Positions 51,001-63,320 of a DNA stretch of 64,000 nucleotides are shown here, piece after piece. This DNA is from Sinonovacula constricta (Eukaryota > Mollusca > Bivalvia > Cardiida > Solecurtidae): assembly GCA_007844125.1 (NCBI GenBank), contig CM017567.1, positions 2,392,660 to 2,456,659 of the forward strand, in the 5' to 3' direction. How positions within the stretch are numbered: position 1 is the first letter of the stretch; each line of letters opens with the position of its first letter. The notes below the pieces were generated by a model that worked only from the letters and a program-made list of their open reading frames with translations, did no database searches and was not told the origin of the DNA. The position numbers and the translations under genes were made by a program.

Positions 51001-52829
51001 TAATCATTAATCAATTCAATACAATACATATAAAACTGCCGCTATATCAACCATTAATTTCCTTTTATTTGTAGTCAACAAAGGCTCCGCACTTCCTGAT
51101 AAAAAAGTAATTTACGTACTACGGTAATCTTAAACTTCCTGCACCAAATTAAGATCTAGCAACTACAGGTGTTTTTATTGGAACGACTAACTCGTGTGTA
51201 TATACCTTATAGTAAAAACTCCAGTTAACCTACGACTGCCATTAGTTTGGTAGATTCGTTCATTACGTCTTGTCCCATGTTTCCTTATAAGGCTTTAATG
51301 TCCGCAATGAGGGGATATGTTAGCCATGTATAGATAAGAAAAACCCCTTTACAACTATGTTGTTATAGACGTAGGACAATACAATTGTATTCCGCTTATT
51401 ATTAATTAAATCCAATTTGGGTTTGCAATTTCACTTAATTTAAATGATCTTTTTTCTCCTCGCCAAATTAAACAATCAGCCATGCTTTTTTAGAATCATC
51501 TCTTAAAAGTTAAAACCTTTTGTACCTAAACGTAGTTGTCTTGTCTCTTTTACTTATAAGCATGTAGCAAAGGTCTTTGTTCAGATTTCCCCTGTACACT
51601 GGGGCGTATAAAAAAGAACCGCTGCTTTTTTTTTCTTAACACTCGACGATATTCCTGGACATGCAATGATATAAGACATGAATCTGTCTTGTATAGTATA
51701 ATCTAACGTGCAATTATTCCTCAAACAAAGAGGAATGTAGCAAAATTCATAGAACATTTAACTATTTTACTTGCTTTGAATTAGAAATGTGATAAAGTGT
51801 TGCCATTTTTTCTTAAGTAAATGTGATTAAGCTTCAACACTTAATATTTTTAGATTTTTTATTATATATATATCATCACATCATCAAGATACATATACCG
51901 TCTTACCTGATGCAGGCATATGAACAAAGTATTTAACAAACTACTAAATATTAACTATTTTTACTGAAGGTCTGCTGATATTGTATGCCAGTGAAAAGAC
52001 CAGAGTACTTTTGTAATCTTTTTTATGTAAGAATAAACTTATAAGAGTTTTGGGGGAAAAATCCTCTGCGGTTATTATAATCTTAAACCATGGCGGAAAA
52101 TAAACAGAGATTTGTTATAATCTATCTTCAGGTAATGAATTCGCTTATTTTATTTTCCATATATAGGTAGTGTATAATTATAACAACATCGTTGTATACA
52201 TTGTAAAACTATCAAATAACGGGGGAAATCAAACTGAATTGGTGCCAACCAGCATTTAACACGAGTCTTGACAAATAAGTGTATTTAATTTAGAGTGAAG
52301 TGATCTTTGATACAAGTTTATTTCAAAGCCGCCGCCTGCTAGTTATGCGAAGTAAAGTCTACTGACAAACACACAAGTCAGACATTCTCGCTAGCAACAG
52401 ATTTTACTTGTCTTTTGTCAAATATTTGCGTTAAATGATTTATTCCTTTTTCCTTTGCATTATCCTTATGTGGTCTAGTCTTAGGTTATCTAAAAATGCT
52501 TTGTTATATTGTCATTTATTTTCGTATTCTTCAGTAGCTCCAGTTACTCACAAACTGAAAATGGGACTCATTAAAGAAACAGTAAGAAATGGTTATAATT
52601 GGTGATGTTAATTAGTATTAGGATGAGAGTTTGGTGGGTAGAAATGATAACTACATGTATATCGAAAAAACGCCTTATATGAATGGCGCACCTTCTTTTC
52701 TAAAGTATTCAAGGCAATGAAATGACACGCGTCCGGTGCAACAGATCCGCTTAGCTTACAGGTGTAATTAAAGGTCTTTAATTTTGTGTGAAATGCTGTT
52801 TACAAATAAAAAAACCGCAAGTGATAATT

Positions 52830-53540
52830 TTAATCAAAGTTAATCATACAGGGTTTATAAGACTGATTAATAAATTGTTGGGTTAGACGGGTTAAATATC
52901 TCTATTTGCGATGTGATAAGCATACCACCTTGCTTGTTTGCACAGCCCGCTATCTTCTTGTCAATAAAAATGTCGTCAGTAGCCATTTCTGGAATGTTGG
53001 TGCATTAAGATGGGTGTTTGTTATGTAATACAAGCCATATCGAAACTGACATAAAACAATTACAGCCATAATTCTAGTTGATAGCAACAGACAAATGTAA
53101 AAACCCACGTTGTCTGCCGCCAAGATTATGTCAGAATGTCGCCTTTATCTGAAGCAGTGGGGATAATCTGTCTTATCACTGAGGCTTTTATTTCACCCGC
53201 AAATACCGCAACTTTCCCTTGCGTATTTTCACATGCTTGGTATTGTAGAAATACGGCAATGAACAACGCGGACGATAATATTGTGTTAAGGTAGCAAGCT
53301 GCTGAGACAGTCTTCGGGTAACACATAATTGCTTTTTATTCTTTTATACGGATATGTTCAGTAACGGCATATTGTGCTTATGGTTCGTTTGTGCCATCAT
53401 AGGCTCGAAAGTAAGTCATTTCGTTGAGATATCGACAAACAAATTTCAGGTTTGGTACACCGTTATTGTCCGTCTTAGCCAGTATTTTAATCAGTTTAAT
53501 ATCTGCATCAAAATACTACTCACGTTAACTTGATTACTTT
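52830..53540. repeat. Element G, copy c
   Basis: All landmarks are present: AGACGGGTTAAAT, GATGTGATAAGCATACCACC, TGGAATGTTGGTGCATTAAG, AAGCCATATCGAAACTGACA, GCCGCCAAGATTATGTCAGA, GCAAATACCGCAACTTTCC, ATACGGATATGTT and AGTTTAATATCTGCA. This copy may be closest to the family consensus. Confidence 0.8.
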
Positions 53541-53639
53541 TATAAAATAAAAAATAAATTGTTTATTTACTCTGATTATGCCATGCAGGAGTAAAATAGA
53601 TTGATATTTTGTTGTAAAAGACGTAAGTAACGCACCGAT

Positions 53640-54190
53640 TTTCCCTATTTATTTTTCAATTGCTAAACATACCATATTAAAATATCGGTGCATGAAATGG
53701 ATGTCAGTGGTATACAAAGCATAGAGAAAACAACATATAACAATTACAGCAATTATTTTCTTAGATTATGACAACCACATCTGAAACCCCGCATTGTCTG
53801 CCGCAAAGATTTCATCAGAATGCCACTTTATAAATAGCAGTGGAGTAATCTAATAATACATTCCCACGCGCCATTCCATCGTCCTTGCATCGCAAGAAAA
53901 AAGACAAAAATTGGTCCTTACTGAAGGATCCAAATAACACGCTCTAATAACTGTTTACAGAAAACATATGCGTTTGCTTTTTTTCTTACGTAAGGACATT
54001 TTGCTATGGCCGACGTAACACATTGTTCGTCTGTTGTATTTTACTGTGATAGTTATTTTGTTGACGTAGATATCGAATGACAGGCCAGTTCCATGCATGG
54101 AGTATCGCCATTGTTCTTGCTTATACAATTGACGATCAGTTCAATATCGGCACCAATAATACAACATGCTTAAAAGGTGCAGTATACCTG
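53640..54190. repeat. Element G, copy d
   Basis: It contains TATCGGTGCATGAAATGG, CATTGTCTGCCGCAAAG, CACGCGCCATTCCATCG, one AATAACACGCTCTAATAAC unit (53935), ATATCGAATGACAGGCCAGT and CAGTTCAATATCGGCA. The proximal landmark region is partly deleted. Confidence 0.75.
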
Positions 54191-54329
54191 CAACTTTCTT
54201 TCAGATGGGTTTAATGCATTCGATAAAATATCTACTTAAGTTTATTTTTTATATAATTCATATTTCAGAAAAATATAATTAATATTTAATAAATCTTATT
54301 CCGCAACACGATGGATAAACATTTAATTG

Positions 54330-54850
54330 ACAAGTGTTTTAGATAGGCAGACTCGCCAATTTCCTCCATTTGTCAAGGGATAAACATATTACCCAGCCTG
54401 GCTGTTAGCCTGTTGTCTTCACAGTAGAAAGTCGTCAGAATTTATTCCTGAAATGTTTGTGCATTAAATATCTATCTCTGTAAAGCACGCCATATAGAAA
54501 CTAGCATAATACCATTAGAACAATTATTTTTGTCTGAAAGCGTCGAATAAAAGAAAGAGCCATAGTTTTCAGCAGCCAAGATTATGGATTATGTTACAAC
54601 GTGACTGTAGCTTTCTGCCTTATTTCTGCAGGCTTTGTTTCATTAGCAAATACCCCAACGTTATCTCGCGCCATTCCACATGCCTTAATATCGCAGACAT
54701 TCGCCATTGCACCATCACTGTTTAGTGACAGTGTCAATGTTCAGATAGCACAGTGTTTGTACATTCTTTTCCGATACCGATATGTTGTAAAATGGCATAC
54801 CGACTTAATGGTTCAGCTGTTATTCGTGGGTCCCGCAAGGTAGTATTACT
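54330..54850. repeat. Element G, copy e
   Basis: It contains GGGATAAACATATTACCC, AAAGTCGTCAGAATTTATT, TGCATTAAATATC, GCAAATACCCCAACG, TCTCGCGCCATTCCACATG and ATACCGATATGTT. The 80-codon frame 54601-54843 runs along it and is not conserved in the other copies. Confidence 0.75.
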
Positions 54851-55009
54851 GCATATTACAGTAATAGTTAGATGGGCGTAATAAACATGCAAAGTCACAT
54901 TTAGATGTCTTCGAACAATACCTCAATTTGTAAGTTTTGGTTAAATTTTCTAACGTACAAATAAAATTGTTTCTTACAAAAGGAAATATTGACATGGTAA
55001 AAACTTGTG

Positions 55010-55400
55010 ATATAATGTTGCTGTGAATAGGTTTACAATATGTCACTTGATTAACATGTCATCACTTTTAAGCTTACATTCTTTTGACACAAAAATGTCG
55101 TCAGAAGCCGGCTAGAGTGTTGGTCCTTATAATACATGTCCGTTTCGCAAAGCTCGCTTTAACGAAATAGATATATAACATTTAGAGCATTTATTTAGTT
55201 TAAGAGCTACAAACAAATGCGGAAAACCACGTTGACTGCCGCCAATATTATGCAAGAATTGCACTTTATCTGTAGCAGTAGTGATGACCTGTCTTACCAT
55301 GGAGACTTTTGATAAACATGCCAAGACACCAACTTTTCCAAGGGCCTTTCGGCAGTCATTGGTATCGCAAACATAACCCATTCATCAGAATGTACATTTT
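55010..55400. repeat. Element G, copy f
   Basis: It contains CACTTGATTAACATG, AAAATGTCGTCAGAAGCCGG, GTGTTGGTCC, CACGTTGACTGCCGCCAA and CTTATCTGTAGCAG-like blocks, then runs into the large minisatellite. The 84-codon minus-strand frame is not shared in frame with other copies. Confidence 0.75.
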
Positions 55401-55811
55401 GCACGCTGTTATTACAGTATTTATCTAGCATGGTGGTATTACAGTGCTCAACCTGCTGTCATTACAGTATTCACGCACCGAGCTGTTATAACAGTTTTCT
55501 TGCAGCACGCTATTATTACAGTGATCTCACAGCGCAGTGTTATGAGATTGTTCACACAACAAGCTGTTATTACAGTGTTCACGCACTAAGTTGTTTTTAC
55601 TTTTTTCATGCAAAACGTTGTTATAAAAACTGTGTTTATACAGTACGCTGATATAACAGTGTGAAAACAGCATGCTGCTATTACAGTCCCACGCAGGCTG
55701 CTGTTATTTAAGTGTGCAGAATTCTCATAGCACATAGTCATTGCAGTGTTAACAAAGCATGGCGGTATTACACTGTTCACAACGCCTGCAGTTATTACCG
55801 TGCTTATTCAG
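55401..55811. repeat. Minisatellite, about 15 units of about 27 bp
   Basis: The consensus unit is approximately GCACGCTGTTATTACAGTG plus TTCACGCA. One unit (near 55482) has the perfect palindrome CTGTTATAACAG. Neighbouring units differ at several positions, so the array is not freshly homogenised. It is the same unit type as 45801-45979 and as the single units in G copies a and d. Confidence 0.88.
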
Positions 55812-56204
55812 TCCACTCAGATCACATGAACAGGATGCTACAACCACTTACACTTCAATTTTGTGAAGCTCTTCTAATAGAAATAATACTTCTCTCTCTT
55901 CAAAATTATACGTGGACATTATTTTTTCAATGACGTCACTACTTTCGTTATACCATTTCAAAGAAAACATCAGCGCTTGTACAATTTTTTATTCAAATAG
56001 ATCGGTTTCTTTTCAATGTTTGCATTTGAAAAACACCCCGGGAAGTCCTCGGGTAATTCCGTCCTTGGGACAATCATCCCATGAATGAATCTGGTGCAAT
56101 GAATCTTACTGAAATCACGATCGCCGGAGGTCGGAAGAAGAATATGCCTAAAATGACATCGTTTGACAGCTGCATATCTGCTGCGGTGGGTAAAGTAAAC
56201 CTGG

Positions 56205-56390
56205 ATGATATAAAACTGAAGCTCTTTTTGTTAAATGACTTATCACAGATTTGTTCTTACTTTTACGTTTGGCTTGCATATGAATACCATTTCAAGTTTG
56301 TGTATAAGTTGCAATGCTCATAGGACTTTGTCATATGTTCTTATTGATAGCACATCTATACTTACGCTTTTACTAATAGAGGTTGGTCTT
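56205..56390 (+). repeat. Element D, partial copy (post-head part)
   Basis: GCTCTTTTTGTTAAATGACT, then GATTTGTTCTTACTTTTACG and GGCTTGCATATGAATA, matches 38500-38690 closely. The GC-rich D head is not recognisable upstream. An 80-codon ATG frame (56081-56323) runs into it. Its first half contains TEITIAGGRKKN and looks more protein-like than its surroundings, but nothing identifies it. Confidence 0.7.
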
Positions 56391-57941
56391 CGTGTATTAC
56401 TGAGATGAATATCAAACCCCGTGTAATACTTGATTTAATGTTAGGCATATTGCTTAATATATTGATTGTGATTAAGTTTTAGTTTTTTTACGTTTGATGT
56501 CCAAAATACAATGAAGATTTAACCCTTTGCGAGACTGAACAGAACAAGATTTAACTTGGGCATCTTCATATGCATTCATTATCAATTTATATATAGAATG
56601 ATACTTTATATTATCTTACCTGGACGGTTGCATCCGCAAATAGTATGCGAGACATTCCTACAAGTGAATGTCAGTAAGATGGTGAACTTTGCTTCAAACA
56701 TGTAACATGAAAGAAAATTTTGGGCGAAACACTAATATAATTAATGAATAGGCATTGAATAAACTTAAATGCGACCTTTGATTTTACTTTTGCAGTGTTC
56801 TTATTGGTTTGAACTTGTAAATGTTATGCGCAACACACCTTAAAGTGTGTGTCTGTTAGGTGGTGACATACGTTTGAGTTAAAGGACTTTACCTAATATG
56901 GAACTAACGGCTGAATCACTGATACAGTGCGGTTTAAAATGTAAGCCAACTAAACAGCAGAGTATATCTGGATGACTTAAACTAACGTTGCGGCTGAGAC
57001 TAGGAAATTGGACAAGCATACAAACGGACAGTGCCCTTCGGCAGCATAAAAGACAAATTGATACATAGTTTCACAAAACGCAAAACTTCTTTTGTGTTCT
57101 GTGAATGTCAGACGTCCAAATTCACTCAAAACCACATTCGATAACATTATAATAAATAACAATAAATTCTATAAAAGCATTTAACTTTTTTACACATGAA
57201 TTTCCACCTTGACGAATGTTTACAATTGAATTTTGTAAAGTTCCTTTGTCGCTTCATGCAGAAATCAGAATTGTTATCCCAGCATATATAAGATGGTATG
57301 TGGTTTTGTGATTGATTGATAAATGTTTTACGACGACAGAAAGAAGAGTTGAGACTTGCTATTAGATTGAATAACAACGGAGGTTTTTGTTCTTTACAAG
57401 AGAATAAAGCTTTAATATTGATTCATTGTATATTTTGAACAAATGTTAAATTGTATTGTTGTTAACAATATGAATTTATAAAGAATCACATCTTCAAGTT
57501 CACTAATCGGTCATATATGAGTAATATCAGACCATTGCTTTTTCGCAAAGTGTGGAAAGATATGTTGTCAGTAAGTTTTAAATCAAACTTACTTCCGTTG
57601 TCGAATTTCTTTGTTCGTTCTATTTTGTGTGTTTTGGTTGGACTTAAGTAAAAGCTCGATTTTAGACATTCGTAAAAATGTTCGGTGTCAGTTATTAATA
57701 TGTTAATACTGACTTCTTCTAAATAATCGCATTTGTTCGTTTATTTTACCACAACATTAACATGACGTTCATGCAAGAATATATTATCTGCAATATGTTT
57801 AGGTTTTTACAATTTGCACTTTGCATCTAGCCGCTAATGTTCGCATGCAGAAAACAACTGAACTTAAATGAGATTAATAATTGTTCAAAGATTTGAACAA
57901 CAAATATCTTCTCATTTTTTCTTCATTTCTTCACTTTGGCA

Positions 57942-57993
57942 AAAGTAGTGGTATTTTACAAGATATGAAAGTAGTGGTATTTTCCAAGATATC
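57942..57993. repeat. Two-copy 26-bp tandem duplication
   Basis: AAAGTAGTGGTATTTT followed by (A/C)CAAGATAT occurs twice head to tail, 24 of 26 positions identical. Confidence 0.93.
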
Positions 57994-58140
57994 TGGCATT
58001 TTCATCTTCTATCAGATTGTAATCGACAAGGAGATGAAACAATAAGCAGTATTTATCAACAATATTGTCAACAACGTCTTTCTTGATCTCCTCTTATCAC
58101 CTATTTCAACACTTGCAAGGCTTTGAACTTTTATGCAGTG

Positions 58141-61100
58141 TTTAAATTTTATCTAGTAGCATAACCTTTGCAGTTTGTCTGGGCCTCGTTTGTTTTTAAC
58201 TTACTTAACATCAATCCTTTTTTTAAAAAAATAACATAGTTGGTTAATATATCCCATTTTTTTTTAAAGAAACACTTTATGTTCAACTGATTTTTATAAT
58301 GTTTGTCTCTTATTATTAAATTATATATATTAGTTAAAGCTAAGTCAATGGTATTGAATGAGATGCACTACCACCAGGTGTGCAAACTTGTGTGATACAA
58401 ATAGTCGACCTTTGAGAGGTTTTCTTACACTTATTTATCTTAACCAAGCAACTCTCTGGGACGATGCTGGCGTTTAAAGTGCTAAAGCTAGCTTTTAAAA
58501 GACAGACAGATTCTTTATTTCGGTAACGTAAACATACGTTTCTTGTTACAAACAAACGAATTATTGTCAAAAAAACAAACAATGTCACGCGACTAATACA
58601 TACATATATGTTAATAACATATACGAGGATGAACATGTTACTCATAGCATTATTCACACATACATATTCATATATAAATCGGACATGTTAACACAACTAT
58701 AGTATATAATAACATATTCATATTTTAAAAACTGTATGTATATGTCGCTGATATGTAAACACAGATGTTTCAAGTACCTCGCCCCAAAGATGCTATCATA
58801 TTTAAATAAAATACCATTTCAAATAATAAAGATTTTATATTTGTGTTTCAATCTTATCTTTATTCTAATTTAACAAATATTTAGTCATTTTACCAACTAT
58901 CGGTATGAAAAGCACATTCAACTAACATCGATTAAAACTGTTTGTGGTCATTAAAGTTATTCGGCCATAACATTAAATTAAATTTAAAATTTATGAAAGA
59001 GAACGCTGTCGATTTTATCACTTTATGAGCACAGCAACAACGACGAATGTGCACAAAAACACAATTATCTGAGTTCAGGATGCTATTTCATGCCTTTGTG
59101 ATCAAACTCTCCAAGCTCACAATAAAATTTAACATACAACGGATGTTTCAAGACGATACTTTGAAAGAGTCCATAAATAATAAAATATTTGGCTTCTAGT
59201 TTTCGGGTGAGCTGTTCAGCCTGCTGTTTGTTGTGCATGAAAAGCGTTTGGCAGCAGTTCTGTAGACCTATATCATGTGCGACATTAGCCCCTGGAAAAC
59301 ATTGCTTTAATATTGATAATATTATAACATTTCATTTAAAAATTAGCAAAACGTGCATGTTACTAACGAAATACAGTCGACGCTGCTTCAAACCAGTTTC
59401 AAAATTAGCTTTTTGATGAAGGGCTATAATGAGAACAATTTCATGAGGAATAGCTACATTTAGATATTAAATTAATGTAGTTACGTCGATTTGACAGTTT
59501 CTTTTGCCTCTTGTTTTTGTGTGCACTGTCATTGTCCACACAGCTAGTATTGCAAAACCGCGTGCTTTACAAGATTGTGATCATTAAATATTATAAAAAG
59601 GCTTTTGGCAGAAAGTCATAGTTCGAATTATTTTGCAAAGGTTTAGAACCATAATTGTCAAAAAACACATCGTCATTTTTATTCTTATTTCTGTGTATGA
59701 TCATCAGCCGTCTACATCTTAATATATGAACACCTTTTGCTTGCACGTGTCAATGAAATGACAATGAAACTATACCCCAAAAGACAGGAATTTTGGAACA
59801 AGTACTTGTCCCTATCGTGTGTCGGCTTCATAAATATCTTGTTGTTCCCTTGAATGGATTGCTCTGATTTACTGAAGTGTTATAACTAATGAAGGGAGAA
59901 TATATAGAAGGAAATATCATTTAGGAAGATGTATTTATTCCTTGCATACGATTGTAATCACAATGACAAGTTAGGGTCACCGGAACATTTTCGTGCCTTT
60001 TATTCATGCCATGTTACTAAATTTGGTTCGTTCATTGTTGCGAAATGATAGATTTATTCGATTTTATGTTAGAAAAAATAATGTTTCCTCTGATTATAAA
60101 AGAGCATTCTATAACGACACTTTGATTTGTAATTTTGACATATACCAAAACGACAAATTGAAATGCAAATTTAACATGTCCTAAATCTAAATAAATTATA
60201 TGTTTACAAATCAAAATCTAATATTATCAAAACGTTTACTTGACTTCCAAATAATATCGCATTGTTACGCATAATAAATTAATATGACAGATACATCCAC
60301 GATTTATTGGAATACAATGTACTCAACATATTACATAATAAGATATCTGCCTGGGTTGAAGGATTTATAACTGTTGAAAGCAGTGTGTTTGTGTTGATTG
60401 TGTTGATTAAAACATATATTCTGAAACCAATTTGTTTAAGTTATGGCTTGACTTGCAAAGCTCCCGGTTTGCACGATATACTCAATGCGTTTCAATATCT
60501 TTACATAAGCAACAACAAAAGCGAACGAAAATTAAAGATAGATATTTTAATGTTCAGTCGGTCTGAAAATGTGCAATCGTATAATGGATATACCGAAATC
60601 ACGAGCGAATCGGATTTTTTGCATACATTTGATAATACTGAAGCGATTAATCATGATCTAGTCATTATGACATAAAAACAATATTTTAGGACCACAAATC
60701 TAAGACAACAACTTGCCTTTACAAAGAAAAAATACTTTATCGGCACTCATTTAGTTGTAATTTAGATGAAAATATTCAGCCTATAAATATCGAAAAAAAA
60801 AATTACAAGTATTGCCGTCGAACGGCTGTATCAAAGTTTCATTTGTTATTTCTTTTACGTTATGTTGTACGTTTTCACATCGCAGGCAAGACAATATAGT
60901 AATAACGCGAAAACAGTTATACTTAATAACGTATGGTTTTATCTCTAAAAGCACTTGGTATTAGCAGTAAGAGAAATACATGTATTGGTGGATTAGTCGA
61001 GTGAGTTGCAGTCTTATACATTGCGATCCGGTGATTTTCAACGTATCTGAGGGTAATAAATATGTATCTAATGGTAATCGGGAAATTGTTAAAATTATTC

Positions 61101-61853
61101 TCATAAAATACGGAAATAAATTAAAGTATTGAATAATGAACTTTGATAGTCATGAGCTTAAGTGTACAGTTTGGACAATGGTAATTTATCAACGAATTTG
61201 TAACTTATAGTAATGTTTCTTTACATCCTTGTAAGAAATGTAATTTAAACATACACAAAGTCATACTTACACATATGGAACATTAACAATTTTAAGTGAC
61301 AGTTGTGATGTAGAAACATTAAAAACTACAATCTAATTAACATGTTTATCGAACGGCCTGGCGCCATCAATTGGACTTTTCGAGGAACGATTACATGAAG
61401 ACGTCGCGCATATGTGCGGCGACGATAACAGATTTATTTTTCATTGGTTAAGCAAATAAATCGCTTTGTGGTTCCGTCTGATTTTCTGTTGCTTTTTGAA
61501 AGAATAGACACTATAAAGTATGTTAGTGACTATAAACCACTGTGAAGTTTTAAATAACGAATGCAAGATACTTTCGATTAGAAATAAGTGAGATTAAAAT
61601 GCACTTACATAGAAGTGGTGAGTCTGCTGACAGTTTGTTTAAATATAAAAGGGAGTACATATTCGCTATATGATGCACGATGTATGAGGAAGTAAGGTTT
61701 GTTGTATGTTTAAGATAACGAGAAAGCGGACACAACTTAAATATACTGACGATAAAATGACTCAGTTGCATGTTAATGGTAACGGTACTTTTAGCTATTG
61801 TTTACAATGAGTGATAAAATAACCATTAGATGGAATGTTAAAACATGGCATGT
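58141..61853. other. AT-rich sequence between family C copies 2 and 3
   Basis: No gene is supported. The longest frame, 60307-60675 (122 codons, TTG start, no ATG until near its end), contains a hydrophobic stretch SVFVLIVLIKTYIL and an acidic tail. As a terminal exon it would need an acceptor near 60345, where only a weak AATAAG is present. A short hairpin, GTCGCGCA with TGCGGCGAC, lies at 61403-61423. Confidence 0.4.
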
Positions 61854-62770
61854 CTCGCGGGGAGATAACCCTTAAATTGTCCAGAGGAAGTAAATAAAGA
61901 CTGCTAAGCGGTACAGCATGGGGAGTAGAACTGTGGGATCACAGTCGATAAGCAGTGAGTAAAGAACAGCTGAGGGCCAGCGATGTAATGAATTACCGTA
62001 ACGTGATTTTTCGTATGTTAAATTATAAGTCAATATGATGTTTAATTAGGATATAAAAATATTGGAGGATACGGTCTGTGTGTACGCGCGTGTAACTTTG
62101 TTGTGTTTTATTAAACGATTAATAGGCAAGTTTGTAAAGAAAAGTGCAAGTATGTTATACAATAGTTGGAACTGGTTAACAGAACTGTGTATAAACGATA
62201 AGCAATTCGCGGTACATGTTAAGTGCTACACTAAATATTTGCATAGTTGATGTTTTATTAAATAATGTTGATAGAAAATGTTATTCATTTTTCATAACTG
62301 TTGGACAATTTACGGAGATACTGGACATTTTATTATATGAACGTGCTGTATAAGAATAATATATGTATTTAAAAGGCTGAGAGTAAGTTGTGTATATAAA
62401 TATTATATCTATATCAGGTAAAGCTGTTGTTAATCTACCTTGTTCAATGATACAGCTGTTTGACCTGTAAATATGCATTTGATAACGTCATCTAGTCTGT
62501 TGTTACATTTCTACGTGTTTTATCATTGAACAAAGGGTGTCGTTAGCTGTGTAGGGGTTTTAACCATCTGGAAACATCTGTGGGAAAAGTGGTTTTGGGT
62601 GACATTCACGGAACATTGGCAACAAAACTTCTCTACCTGACAGAGAAATGATAACTACACTTGGGACATATAATAAGTAATTTCTGTGGAAATATTTGTC
62701 TTAAAAAGGTAAAGTTTGACATTTTATTAGTATTTTTGTATTATTATAGGTTATATTATCATTATTATAA

Positions 62771-62820
62771 GTAGTAGTAGTAGTAGTTGGAGGAGGAGGA
62801 GGAGTAGGAGGAGGAGTAGG
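62771..62820. repeat. (GTA)n then (GGA)n trinucleotide microsatellite
   Basis: Six GTA units are followed by GGA/GTA units over 50 bp, lying 61 bp after the donor-like site of family C copy 3. Confidence 0.95.
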
Positions 62821-62959
62821 ACTTAGATTTCATTGCATAATAAGGACGCAGAAATAATGAATTGCCTTTTTAAACATACAATTAATTGTCATTTTAAATC
62901 TAATCTATAAACATGCTGTATAGAAACTTATATTTCGCCCGTCTTTTAAACAGACACAT

Positions 62960-63320
62960 TTTTTTCTATCTTGTCAATACATAGAACTTAAAGCTAACCT
63001 TATTAATTCGACCACTGAGAGAACAGCTTTAACTCATCACATGAATTAAAATAACAATCGTTTTCCTTTACACAAGCTGGTATTACTGGTCACGTTTTGA
63101 TATGAAACACTTTTTTCTCTATTTTCATACTTCCCATATCCGTTAGCGCACTGCATTGGGTGTTGTCTATTTTGTCACTGCATACAACTTTTTTTATTCG
63201 CCACTGCACGCCTCACCCCCACATCAAAATGGATCCGTTTAAACTCAACAGATAAATTAACAATAACTATTTTATTCCTTTCGCATGCGGATATTACTGG
63301 TCATGCTGTAATAACATACG
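62960..63320. repeat. Two diverged tandem units of about 200-215 bp
   Basis: The two units share TCTAT(C/T)TTGTCA(A/C)T, TTATTNGNCCACTG, and GGTATTACTGGTCACG against GGATATTACTGGTCATG (63079 and 63289). Confidence 0.5.

Larger units (their letters stand above)
49560..58140. repeat. Family C, copy 2 (expanded)
   Basis: The core is at 49617 (GGTACAGAGTGGTGAGCAGT, then GATCACAGTCGATA). It continues with the donor-like AAG|GTAAGA at 50548, an (ATC)n tract, the acceptor-like TTTATTTGTAG at 51074 with a downstream segment about 77% identical to copy 1 over 30 bp, TGTATAGATAAGAAA (51328), four G copies, TTTGCGAGACTGAACAGAA (56525), CTTCATGCAGAAATCAGA (57252) and GCAGTATTTATCAAC (58047). It is longer than copy 1 mainly through extra G copies, the larger minisatellite and a D fragment. 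Confidence 0.75.

Noticed and set aside
50658..51074. Overlapping frames on both strands rich in His, Ile, Asp or Met
   Set aside because: They are translations of the (ATC)n/(AAC)n microsatellite in different frames.
55401..55811. Possible CRISPR-like array
   Set aside because: Units are contiguous, imperfect repeats of about 27 bp with no unique spacers, in a eukaryotic context. It is a minisatellite.
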